This document shows, piece by piece, positions 22,606-33,540 of a stretch of 64,000 nucleotides of DNA (its first letter is position 1; the number at the start of each line of letters is the position of its first letter). Source of the DNA: Magnaporthiopsis rhizophila (taxonomy: Eukaryota > Ascomycota > Sordariomycetes > Magnaporthales > Magnaporthaceae); NCBI GenBank assembly GCA_003049465.1, contig PYSS01000006.1, positions 288,818 to 352,817 on the forward strand. The letters run 5' to 3'. The notes under the pieces are model-generated. The model saw only the letters and a program-made list of their open reading frames with translations, searched no databases and had not been told where the DNA came from. The translations under genes and the position numbers were made by a program.

Positions 22606-23579
22606 GACGGGCCTTCCGGGAGATAAACTGGATGGTGTATGCGGGCAACCTCTCGGCCAGCACCCTGCTTGGGAGCGAGGACAATAAGCTTGCCTGTCAA
22701 TTGGATCTTGCAGTAGCTATTCCGGTCGACGAGAGTCCTGATTTCCAAAGGTCGCTGGAATGTGTGTATTTCGGTGGTAATAGCCTTGCAGACGAGCGAT
22801 AAATTCCACGAAAGTGCGCAAAGACAGCTCTATGGAGTAAGTCGCCGGGCAGCACCAAAACGCATCAATTGAAACCCAAGCTGCGGTGATTTGACGCATC
22901 ATTCTGTCAATTGATCTTGTTGTCGCGGTCGCGTTTCATGAATCACCAAATTAGTATTGTTCCTCCACAACCCACACCAACTTCTGGAGGACAATACTAA
23001 CGAGAACAAAGGCATCGGGATCACGAACAGGGAAAAGAAAAAGAGTCGGTTGCGTGATGTTTCCTTCCTTGTTCTTCTTTTCTTCTTCCTTTCCTCTTCT
23101 AGAAGTCTCCTCGATCGTGACCGAACATGACTGCTTTCCGCCCAGATCGCCCCGGACCAAAACCACCAACGGTACCTACCCGCAGCTCCCAGTTCATCCT
23201 TGAGAGGCAGTCACGACTGTCCCTCCTTTGTTCTCCAACTCGTAGAACACCTGCCGTTATCGGCTTTCAAGAGACCAGACGGCTTGCATTCCCTGTCGCC
23301 TTCCCTTTTTGAGCTGCCTAAGCTCGTCACCAGGCGCCACAAGCGAAGCAAGTGCTTCTGGTCGCCCCTTCCATCGATGGTTGATGAAAGATGCATGGAC
23401 CGAAGATCGAAAGCGATTGCGCCACTTTCTCTTTTTCCTTCTCAGACTCCAGTTTTGAAGCAGCAGAGAGGACACCAACCCAGAAACCTGGCTGTCTCAA
23501 CCACAAAGGTGCTGGTGCCACCATCGTCGCTCCAACAGATACCAACCCGTGGAACTCGGCAAAGCCAGCGCTCATAAGT
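22606..23579. other. Intergenic region
   Basis: 3' flank of the chaperone gene, then the promoter of the ABC transporter. An in-frame upstream ATG at 23391 could extend the ABC protein by 63 residues. Confidence 0.5.
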
Positions 23580-26500
23580 ATGGACGAGGCTCAAGAGATC
23601 GCAGCAGCCGACGATGACGGTACGTCCCCCCAGACGCCGCTGGCCAAGGCGAAGTCAGACCTTGCAGAGTGGAAGCACCTCTTCGCCTTCCTCCAGCCGT
23701 GGCACTACATTGTCCTGGCATCCGCCCTTGTTTCCACAGCGGCCCAGGTCTGTGCTCAAACCGCGACCGTCATCCTGATCGGAAAGATCTTCGATCGACT
23801 GGCACGCTTCGCAACCGACGGACTACACCCGAGCGACGCCTTTGACAATGTCACGTTCTGGGTCAATATCCTGGCCGCTGTCGCTGCCGGCCATCTTGTC
23901 TGCAGTTTCTGGCTATTCAAGTCATGGGTCAAGTATGGCGAGCAACAGGCCATGGGAGCTCGCCTCAGAGTGTTCAAGGCCATATTGATCAAGGACATTT
24001 CCTGGTTCGACTCTTTTGGAGATGGAATGTCGGCCATGTTGACGGCGAATGAACGGTGCGTATTGCGCTCAATAACCTCCCGTTGTGGCCTTCCCCAAGA
24101 TGACTCTAGCAACCTCGCCCGACAGGACTTGGTGTTGTACCAAGATTAGACCGGACAAGAGGAGCTGACACTGGTATAGAAATATACGAGAACTGCAGAT
24201 CGCAAACAGCCAGGTCCTGGGCTTCCTCGCACACGACTTTCTGCTGTCTCTGGCTGGAGTCTTCGTCGCCTTCGCACACGGGCCCCTGATGACCATAGTC
24301 GTCATAGCGACAATCCCCCTGGCTGCGTTGCCAACGTTCATTCTAGGAAGGCTTCTAGAAAAGGGGGTCCTTGCGCAAAAGGCGGAGCAAGTTGCTGCCA
24401 ACAGGATTGTGGCCGCGAGCCTCACCGGTATCGATCTAGTGAAGGTCTATGATACCAAAGAGGACGAGTTGCACAGCTACAAACGGTCCGTCCGGGCGGC
24501 TGGAACCCACGCCCGCATCCAGACACGGTGGAGCGCGCTGCAGACGGCATTCCTCAAGCTCTACATGATCATCATCTTCGTCGTCGGCTTCTTCTTTGGC
24601 GTCTTCCAGGTCAACAGAGGGGCCATGCGGACCGGCGACGTTCTTGTTACGTTCTATGCGGCTCTCACAGCCTTCCAGGGCATTGAGGGCCTTGGGCCCC
24701 ACATTCTGACCCTGGTCAAGGGGAAGACCGCTGGGAAGGCGTTGGCGGAGAAGGGATCCCGGCGCGAACACCGCATGGACGGCGACCAGAGGCCGGAGGA
24801 GGTGGTGGGAAAGTTCGAGTTTAAAAACGTACGTTGATACCCCGAATCAAAGAGCCCATTACCCGCCTGCACCTCTCGACACTAACAGATCCACTTGTAC
24901 ACAGGTCACCTTCGCATACCCGTCGAACCCGTCAGTTCCAGCCCTGAAGTCATTGTCGATGGACATCAAACCGGGAAAGGTGAATTTTATACTCGGCCGG
25001 AGCGGGTCAGGCAAGAGTACGATCAGTAACCTCCTCGTGAGGTTCTACGACCCCTCGGCTGGAGAAATATTCATAGACGGTATCCCTCTCCGTACTATGA
25101 GCGTCGCGTGGCTTCGTCGAAACGTCACCCTCGTGCAGCAGCAGAGCACTCTCTTCAGCGATACGCTCCGCTCAAACATCACGCTCGCCCATCTTTTCCC
25201 CGACTCTGTGGGTCCCGACGAGTTGAACGCCGCATGCGACATGGCACTCTTGCGGTCAACCATCCACAACCTGCCTGACGGGCTCGACACCATGGTTGGA
25301 TCGGGCGGCCACAACCTCAGCGGTGGTCAAAAGCAGCGCGTGGCCTTGGCGCGGGCAAGACTGAGAAGCGCGCCGGTTCTCATTCTGGACGAGGTTACCA
25401 GCGGCCTGGATTCAAAGTCGAAGAAGCTGGTGATGGAGGCCATCAGAATGTGGCGCGGGGGAAAGACTACGATCATCATCACGCACGACGTTACACAGCC
25501 CGAAGACGAAGACCAAGTCTTCATCATGGAAGACGGTGCTGTCAAAGAGAAGGGTATTTGCAAGTATCTCCTCTGTATGGAAGAGAGCTACTTCTACCAA
25601 TTGCGATCGCTCGGCGAGATGCCACCCGGCTTCACGAGCGGATGGCCCGACGGCGGGAAAGGCGGAAGTGCGGGAGAGTCGGATGCCGACTCGGACGACG
25701 GCCTGGACGGCGAATCCAAAGTCCCGATTTTCTACATGTCCAACACTGACGGCGATGTCTGTACGAGGTCACGTCTTAGCATGATGTCGATCGTGCCGCC
25801 GAGCAGTGGCGCTGGCGCAAGGCAGTTTTTTGAGCGACGCCCCGTCACGGCCGGCCTTTTGCCCAGGGGGAGCGTGCTGCCCAAAGGGCCCCTTCACGAA
25901 CTCGGCTATTTTCAACAACCGTCCCAGCAGACGCGCCCTCGCCGGAGCAGCCTCGATATTGTCCAGGAGCGAGGTCTATCAGCACGCGCAGCCAGGACTG
26001 GGGCTGACACTCGCACCGAACCCGCAAATGCGCAGCGAAGGGCTAGTCTTGTGGCTCCTGACGACAAGACCACTGAAGCAGGGCCCCTCAGTCCAGCTTG
26101 TGCTGATGTGCAGCAAGACGCCGCCAATCAGGACAAGAAGGAGTCGAGGTCTACATTCCAAGTCCTGGAAACGGTATGGCCTACCCTCGACAGCAGGCAC
26201 CGAGTCTATGCTTCTGTCAGCCTTCTGGGATGCGTGGTTGCGGCTGGTTGCAGCCCGATATTTGCATATGCCTTTGCAAATCTTCTGCAGACCTTCTGGG
26301 CCCCAGGGAACAAGCTTATGATGGGGATGAAGTGGGCTGTGGTCATGACGGGCGTTGGAATAGTCGACTCCTTTGCTCTCTTCCTCGCATTCTCGCTCGC
26401 TGGACTTGTTGCCCAGCAGTGGGTAGACTCTGTCAAGGTTGATGCCTACCTTCGCATCCTCTGTCAGCCGCGGGCTTGGCACGACAAGCCGATAAACTCT

Positions 26501-28426
26501 CCCAGCCGCATATGCGACATCCTCGACCGGGGCGCAGAGGAGATGAGGAGCATCGTGGCCCAGTTTGTGCCCATTGCCATCATGGTTGCGCTGATGGTCC
26601 TGACGGGACTGGTCTGGGCCATCGCCATCGTGTGGAAGCTGGCCTCTGTGGTTGTTGGCATGCTGCTCTTCGCCGCTGCCACCGTCTACTTCTCGTCCCG
26701 CACGAGCGACACGTGGGAGACGCGGTGTAACGAAGCCGCTGAGACTACCGCCACCTTGTTCGCCGAGGTGGTCAGCAGCATCCGCATCATCCGCGCCTTC
26801 TCGCTGGAGAGACACTTTGCGGAGAAGTTCTCGCAAAGCGCCAAAGACGTGTACGCGTTCGGCAAGATCCGGGGATGGCTGACGGGCCTGTGGTACGGCC
26901 TGCACTGCTCCATCGGCGACTGGATCATTGTCATCATCTTCTCGTACGGCATGTTCCTGGTCACCAGCCAGGGCGAGGCTTCGGTCAGCTCCGTCGTGCA
27001 GGTCGTAAACCTGTTGCTCTTCACAACAGGGAACGCGACTGCCATGCTGGGCAGCATCCCGCAGATTGCGGCGGCGCAAGCCAAGGCGATCCAGATCCTG
27101 AACTTCGCAAACCTGCCCCTCGAGTCCACCTTTGAGCAACAGGGTGAGAAGAGGCTTCTGACGCCGTTCCCGATCACGTTCCGCGGTCTACGTTTTGCGT
27201 ATCCCAGTCGACCCACAACCAGCGTCCTGCGCAACGTCAACCTGACGATACCGGGCAACGGCTGCACCGCCATCGTAGGCGCCTCGGGCTGCGGCAAGAG
27301 CACCATCCTCGCACTGATCCTCCGGCTTTACGAGCCTCACTACCTGGAGTCACCTCCTGGTGAAGCAGCGGAATCGTCGACCGTGGAGCGCGCAGAGGTG
27401 ACCTTCTCTGGGTTTTCGCTGGGGTCGGAGACGCGGAGGGCTTCGATCGGATTTCGTTCTGAGCCTCCGCTGACGTTTGCCGGCATCGATGCCCGGCGAA
27501 TCTCGACGAGGGCACTGCGGTCCATGATGGCATACGTGCCACAAACTCCCTTCTTGTACCCCGAGACAATCACGGCAAACATCACGTACGGCCTTCCGGA
27601 AGATGACGCGTTGCGCTCGCAGCACAACGTCGAGAAAGCGGCCCGAGCGGCCGGAATCCACGACTTCATCATCTCGCTCCCCGAAGGCTACAGCACTGTC
27701 GTTGGCGATGGCGGTATCACTGTGTCTGGTGGCCAGGCGCAGAGAATTTGTATCGCACGGGCCCTCGCGCGCTGGCCCCGCCTCCTAGTCCTTGACGAGC
27801 CCATCTCGGCGCTGGATCGTGAGAGCCAACTTTTGATCCTCGAAACCATCTCAAGGCTGGCCGGCGGCGGCGGGGTCAGACCCCGGAGCGCCAGCGCGAT
27901 GGCGGAGTTTCCGGTGACGAGTCACCGGCGACTCTCGTCATCATCGTCGTCATCGGACATCTACTGTGCCAGTGACCAATTCCATCAGCACCAGAAGAAC
28001 CCGAGCGACGTAGGCAGCCAGCCCGCTAGTCTCGATGGCTGCCCGCGCGACATGGCGATTGTGGTGGTCACGCACTCTCGAGACATGATGAGGATTGCCG
28101 ACCGCATCGTGGTTATGGACGGAGGATGCGTGGCCGAAGAGGGTACCTACGACGAGTTGTTGACCTCGCGAGGAAAGCTGGCCGAGCTCCTCGGGGGCAT
28201 CATGCGGCCGCCGCCCGGGCCCGGGCCGCGCTCGCGTCGGCTGTCTCTCCAGCCGGCCAGAGTGTATCTCGAAGGCATTGACCCCATAGCAGAAATGAGA
28301 CTTATGTCTACAAGGGGACCAGAGGTCCGAACGGACCCTATCAACAACCCTCTAATGGCCCAAGCCCGCCAGAGGAACAAGCTCTTCCCTGACGGGGTCA
28401 AGTGGCGCCAGCGGTGCTCGTCCTAG
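23580..28426 (+). CDS. Full-size ABC exporter, B family (Ste6/MDR type)
   Basis: Exons 23580-24055, 24180-24828 and 24905-28426 give 1548 residues; using the upstream in-frame ATG at 23391 gives 1611. Architecture is TMD-NBD-TMD-NBD. NBD1 has Walker A GRSGSGKST, signature LSGGQKQR, Walker B VLILDEVTS and H-loop IITHD. NBD2 has Walker A GASGCGKST, signature VSGGQAQR, Walker B LLVLDEPIS and VVVTHS. About 200 disordered residues link NBD1 to TMD2. NBD2 carries two unusual insertions: one after Walker A (near 27350-27480) and a Ser-rich one between Walker B and the H-loop (27870-28040). The exporter pumps hydrophobic compounds or lipopeptides; the layout and insertions fit the fungal a-factor exporter (Ste6) branch better than typical drug pumps, but this is inference. 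The splice at 24056-24179 restores the first TMD. Confidence 0.92.
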
Positions 28427-28856
28427 AGAGACGAGGACTATGAGGATCCCCTGGGGCCAGACGGCCTCCCGGCCTCTCAGCTGAGCTCTTATATCTGGCC
28501 AGGAGGGCGCGGCAGCTCGGTCAGAGTAAACACCGATGTGCATCAGAAAGTGGTCTCGAAAATCAGCAATGTAACCTAGGTAGCATGTGACTACCTGGGA
28601 AGGTGGGCTGCTCGGTGTACGGCTTGGCAGACGATCCCAGACGTCTTTTTTTATGGGGAGGAGGTGCCGAACGGATAGACGTGGTTACTTTCTTGTTGTC
28701 GTCTGGGCTCGTGGCCCATTGCATCATATCTCGTCGGACATACCCTTAGGATTCTTTTCGACCACCAGCAGTGGTCATATTTGGGCACAAGTAATGGCGA
28801 AGCAGCGCGTCCTTGTATCTTCAAATCGGCTCTGGAACATCTCTTTCTTCTTTTAG
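28427..28856. other. Convergent intergenic region
   Basis: 3' flanks of the plus-strand ABC gene and the minus-strand AA9 gene. No gene seen. Confidence 0.6.
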
Positions 28857-29921
28857 CTAGCAGTCTAGACAGTACTTGACGATGGGCGTGTCGAAGCCCT
28901 TCCAGATCGGGCCTCCAGGGATAGTATAGTTCTAAAAAAGACGAGTTGTTTTTAATCTTTGGTTTAGTAACTGTGATGTGGTTTGTATTTGTTACCGGGC
29001 CGGAGAGGAAGAGCTACCGACTCACCTTGACACCTTTCATCCCGTCCGAGTAGATGTCGATCATGAGCGAGGGGTCTGCTTTGTCTGTCAGACAGGCAGC
29101 TAGGTAGGGCTGGGGATAGAGACACGTCACTTCACGCACCATCATCGTCGTAAGCGCCAGGAAACGGTTTCCAGAACTCGCGCGGCGGGAGGTCGTCCCC
29201 CGTGCCTGTGACGTTCAGGTGCGCGCACTCGGGGTAGAACTGCGGCCTGCCCGCGACGTGCAGGCTCACAATCTCGTGGCGCACCACGTACAGGCCCGGC
29301 CTCAGCCGCGGCGGCAACCTCACCTCCCACATCGCAGGTCCCTCCCCATCCCAGCGCTGAAACGCCTTTTGGAACCAGGTCCCCGTCTGCAGGTCGTCCC
29401 CTTCCAGAAACCCGGCCTCCCAGATCTTGAACCACCGGACCCCTTCCTGGGGGTCCTCGACCCGTACGTTCCGGCAGTCGCGGCTGCCCGTCAGCTCAGG
29501 GTCCAGACAGGGGCTCAGCCACACCGTCATGGGGCCCACGGGGTGCAGCCAATACCAGTATGCTGCGCCGAGCACGGCGCCGGCCTCGATCGGGATGTAG
29601 GACGGCGGCGCCGTCCCCGGGTCGTTGCAGGCGATGAAGGGGGACGAGGGCGTGAAGAGCGGGTCGATGGTGGACCAGAGGCGCTGCACCATCCAGGGGG
29701 CGCCTTCCTGGTCTTGGCGGGGGGCGGTCGGGTCGTAGCTTTGGTTGGATTGCTGTTAGTTACCTGTATAATGGGTTTCCACAAGCAAAGGGCGGAATGT
29801 ATTACCCCCTATACCACGTATCCCCCACCGTGTAGTTGTTCAGACCCCCATGTGCGCCGGCGAGGTCGGGGAGGACTGCGAGCCACCAGGAGGCGGCGGC
29901 GATGGCTTTGAGGGTGGTCAT
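28857..29921 (-). CDS. AA9 lytic polysaccharide monooxygenase (formerly GH61)
   Basis: Four exons (29806-29921, 29140-29738, 29026-29075, 28857-28931) give 279 residues. The signal peptide MTTLKAIAAASWWLAVLPDL ends at AGA, so the mature protein starts with His (HGGLNNYTVGD), the N-terminal copper-brace ligand. The second His lies in WLHPVGPMTVWLSPC, and the axial Tyr in the conserved QFYPECAHLNVTG. Exon 3 (PSLMIDIYSDGMKG) and exon 4 (NYTIPGGPIWKG) form the usual AA9 end. This secreted copper enzyme oxidatively cleaves cellulose or related glucans in plant cell walls. There is no C-terminal CBM1. The family fits a plant-biomass-degrading fungus. The copper ligands visible make the call firm; exon joins are all in phase. 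Confidence 0.93.
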
Positions 29922-30346
29922 TAGGGGTGGTGGTGGTGGTGGCGGAAGCGTCAGGCAACGCCGCGATGCATCATGAAATTGATTTGTGATCAAGGTAGCC
30001 AAGGACATAGAAAAAAGAAGAAGAAGAAAAGGGCCAAGATGGCAGAAGGACGGCCCAGCGCAAGCCGCCCTCTACCTCTAACAACCTCCCTCCGCCACTG
30101 TAGGAGTCGGCAAGTCACTCAGATGGGACGTTATATATTGCACGCGGCCGTGGTCCCTCCGCGATTGACGTCGTCGCCATAACCCCCGGGTAAAAGACAC
30201 GACACGCGATCTCCAACCCGGTGGCAGCCATGTAGCAAAATTAGAAAAAAACAGTCACACCATAACCAAAAAGACACAAGGCGCGCCAACAACTACCGAG
30301 CTACGGCCACAAACCACAAAGACATGGCACCCCCGCTGCAAAAATT
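29922..30346. other. Promoter region of the AA9 gene
   Basis: A TATA-like atatataacg on the minus strand lies near 30130-30140, about 210 bases upstream of the AA9 start. Nothing else is seen. Confidence 0.4.
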
Positions 30347-30419
30347 GATTCGACCGAGGCTCGAACTCAGGACCTTGTGCGTGTGAGGCACACGTGATAA
30401 CCAACTACACCATCGAACC
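30347..30419 (-). tRNA. tRNA-Val(CAC)
   Basis: A 73-nt cloverleaf without intron. Acceptor stem GGTTCGA/TCGAATC (one wobble), D-arm GTGTAGTTGGTTATCAC, anticodon stem TGTGC/GCACA with loop CTCACAC (anticodon CAC, reading GUG), variable loop AGGTC, T-arm CTGAG-TTCGAGC-CTCGG. CCA is not encoded, as usual in eukaryotes. It is paired with a second valine tRNA about 140 bases away on the same strand. Confidence 0.95.
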
Positions 30420-30562
30420 AATTGTCCATGCAGGTCCAGTAAGCGGCCCATAGTGACAATTGGCTCCGCGTTGCTCAACGAAAAATAAATAGTAAAAGCT
30501 CCCGTCAACAAATGCCTATCGACAGAATCCAGTCAACGCTTCCAAAAGAACGAGATTGGGAT

Positions 30563-30635
30563 GATCGAACCCAGGATCGAACTGAGGACCTTGAGCGTGT
30601 TAAGCTCACGTGATAACCAACTACACCATCCGACC
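30563..30635 (-). tRNA. tRNA-Val(AAC)
   Basis: A 73-nt cloverleaf without intron. Acceptor GGTCGGA/TTCGATC (two wobbles), D-arm identical to the neighbouring tRNA-Val(CAC), anticodon stem TGAGC/GCTCA with loop TTAACAC (anticodon AAC, read as inosine-AC, for GUU/GUC/GUA), T-arm CTCAG-TTCGATC-CTGGG. Confidence 0.95.
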
Positions 30636-31953
30636 GAATCGTTGATGACCCGCCCCCTGACTGGTGCCTGATGTTTTCGAGCCGGGCGCCGAGGATCCAC
30701 CGCGGATGCTGTCAATATTCCCCTGGACTGACCGAGCTGTTCCTGGTAATCCCATCTAATGTTCTGCAAGACCGATCTTTTCTGCCAAACCTGCTCTTAC
30801 AAGGACAAGCTGGAGGCCAGGGTATGGGGCTGGACGATGCGCAATAATTTCGGAATCGGCCTCCGGGGGGCAGACTCTCACCAACCCGATCGATACCTGG
30901 GTGGGTGGGTGGCGCAGGCTGTACCCTCGGACTTTATTATGACAGGTCATATGTGGGCAGGGAGGGAGGCTGCCGGCCCGGATGGCACCGCGGCACTCCC
31001 GGGAGCCGCAAATAGCGTCGGCCAAGCTGGAGGCTGCGGGCTCCCGCTGCTGCTGAAAAAGAAGCAATTACAACCACTGATGCTCTGGACTCTGGTTTGA
31101 CAGGCGGCGGGTCAGGCACATTTTGGCCCCGAAGTTGGTGGACGTTTTACCATCAACCGATAATTACAACCAGGTTGGCAATCATCACCCGGTTTTAGGG
31201 CTTTGATATGTTTGTGTATTGATGGAGTGCCAGCGCCGAAGCCAACCCGTCCAAAAAGATGCAGAATCGTCACCGTGATAAAAATGCTGCCAACACAGCA
31301 TCTGCGCCACCATGCAGAGGGCAGGAAAAGCCACACCGAGGAGCTTTTCCTCCCGTGAATCCCCTGAACAAAAAGAAATCGAGCTTTCAGCTCTCATTAC
31401 CCATTTATTTCCACTCGTGTTGCGCATCGTTTCCCATCTCGGATGTGTGATGCCTATATCCTTCAGCCTTCATCTCTCCTCCTATTTGAAGAACACGGGG
31501 GCGCTAATATCCGATCCCTGGACTTACCAATACTGCGTCCGGATCATGCCATCTCCGTTGCTTGTTTGCGAATCCTATCGACCTCGGCTGAAGCTCTGCA
31601 CGAGGAATATCGATCTTGGTAGCAGGCTATCGAGCGCCTCCTTCCGAGCGATGCCGTCGTTGTCGTGCTGCCCCGCCCCAGCCTCAGGGCTGAGAGCAAT
31701 GACAGGAGCAGGTTTGTGTAGGCCAAGGAGATGTTGCTCCCTCGACATGCTGCAACATTTGTGAATATATCAACCACCTGGGACCTCTCTGATTGTCGTT
31801 CCAAGTTTGCCCTCCCAGTCTCCATCCCCCTTCTCGCACCGACTCCTGCCTCCTCGACTTCAGACATCCGTCCTGCCTCTCTCGCAGAGATTCTCCTGAT
31901 TTCGACCCATTCTCGTTGCCCCTTTGTGCGCACTCCCTCCCATTACCGCAGCC
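30636..31953. other. Gene-free stretch
   Basis: Upstream flank of the tRNA pair, then promoter/5'UTR (C/T-rich at 31780-31950) of the secreted protein at 31954. Short ORFs only. Confidence 0.5.
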
Positions 31954-33289
31954 ATGTTCTCCAGCCTTGTTTCGATCGTCATCCTGGGCGGCCTCTCCGG
32001 CCTCGCGGCCGCGGCGCCCAACCCCATGCCGGCGCCGCAGGCCCTGGCGTCCGGCTGCAACGCCGACAACTGCCTCCGAGCTATGCGCAATCCTTCCCGG
32101 TCGGCCACGGCGGCCTCGTTCTGCAGGACCTACATCGGCGTGGCGGCAGTCGAGACCGTCACCATGGACACCATCCTCCCCACCGTGTACGTTTTCTCCC
32201 CATCCGTCCCGCTCTTCCTGCAAGTGCTGTGTTTCGCTTTGGTACATGTTTCGCGTGAGCTAACAAAGGTCGTCCCCTTCCGAAGCCGCGTGCTCTCGAC
32301 CGTCACGAGCGACGTGACGGCCACCTACACGCGCATCTCGATGGCCACCGACGTCTCCGTGGTTCATGTCGACACGACCGCCACCGTGGTGGTTACTTCG
32401 ACCACGACGCGCGCTCTCGCCAGGCGCACCGACGTGCCCGTCCCCGACTTCCTCACGCAGTACCCGCCCGACCGGCTCTCGAGCGCCTGCTCCTGCTTGG
32501 ACCTGCCCAGGGCCACCGAGCGCGTCACGTTCACCGCCCCGGCCGTGACGGTCGTGGACCTCGCCACCGTTAGCGTGACAGCCTCTGTCGACGTTGTTGA
32601 GGTTGGGGTCCTCCCGCTATTTCTGCCTCATCTGCCTAGCGAAAACAAAAAAAACTAACCCCTGCGAAACCCCATCTTTCCAACAGACAATCCGCACAAC
32701 CACAACAACCTCCATCGTCAACCCGCCCTCCACCGTCACCGTCCAGGCCGTCGCCACCGTCACGCCTCCCGGCTTCCTCCTCAAGGGCTCTGGCGGCGGC
32801 ATCTCCACTTCGGGGCGCTACCTCAAGCCCGTCGTCGCCGCCAACGGAGTCACACGCACCCTGGTCTTCACCGCGACCCGCGCCGAGGCCGGCATCTTCA
32901 CTCTCGACTCTGTTTCAAGCTCTCTGATCCTGGCCGCCGACCGCAGTGCCACGGCCGAGCAGCTGCACTGCGTCCTGGGCTTCGAGGCGGCGGGCGGCGC
33001 GCCCGAGTACGGATACGCGCTCAAGTGCGTGCCGCGCGCCACCCGCGACGCCTGCGTGGCGGCCCGCACTTGCCTGGTGCCCCGGTTCTCGTCGCCCTCG
33101 GGCGTCGGTGGTAGCCTGGTGCCCGCCAACAACGGTGGTGCGGGCGGCCTGGATGCGTCGTACAACACCTTCAGGGGCTGCCCGGACGGCGCGGCGTACT
33201 ACCTGGCCCATACGCCGGCGACCCCGCTCGCCAGCGCTTCACGGGCTGGCTGCCTCGTCATTGGCGTGGTCTCGGAGGCGGCTGTGTGA
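31954..33289 (+). CDS. Secreted Thr/Val-rich protein of unknown function
   Basis: Three exons: 31954-32186, 32286-32601 and 32687-33289 (383 residues). The first intron could instead be phase 0 (donor at 32185), changing one or a few residues. Signal peptide MFSSLVSIVILGGLSGLAAA, then a Cys-containing segment (SGCNADNCLRAMRN, CRTYIG), a long run of Thr/Val beta-type repeats (TVTSDVTATYTRI, DVSVVHVDTTATVVVTSTTT; 'TxVxT' pattern), a Cys pair near DRLSSACSCLDLP, and a C-terminal Cys-rich globular part (residues ~215-383) ending in GCLVIGVVSEAAV. The N-terminal CxxxxCLRAM segment followed by Thr-Val linkers is common in ascomycete secreted proteins of unknown role. No catalytic motif is visible. 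Confidence 0.8.
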
Positions 33290-33540
33290 GCTGGAGGATG
33301 ATATAGGGGTTGTTGGGGGTATTTGCGAATGGTGAGATGAACAGTCCGGCATAGCGGATGGTAATTTGAAAGATAATACGAAGGGCAGGACGGCTCGGAG
33401 ACGGAGTTGCGAGTCGGTGGGTGACACAACGTCGGTCACGACATGAAGAGCGGTTTTTGTTTCGCACGCTCGTTGGCAGATAGCGCACAGTCTTTTTAAT
33501 CCTTGACTTGGTGTTACGAACCTTCGCGTCTGCGGCTCCA

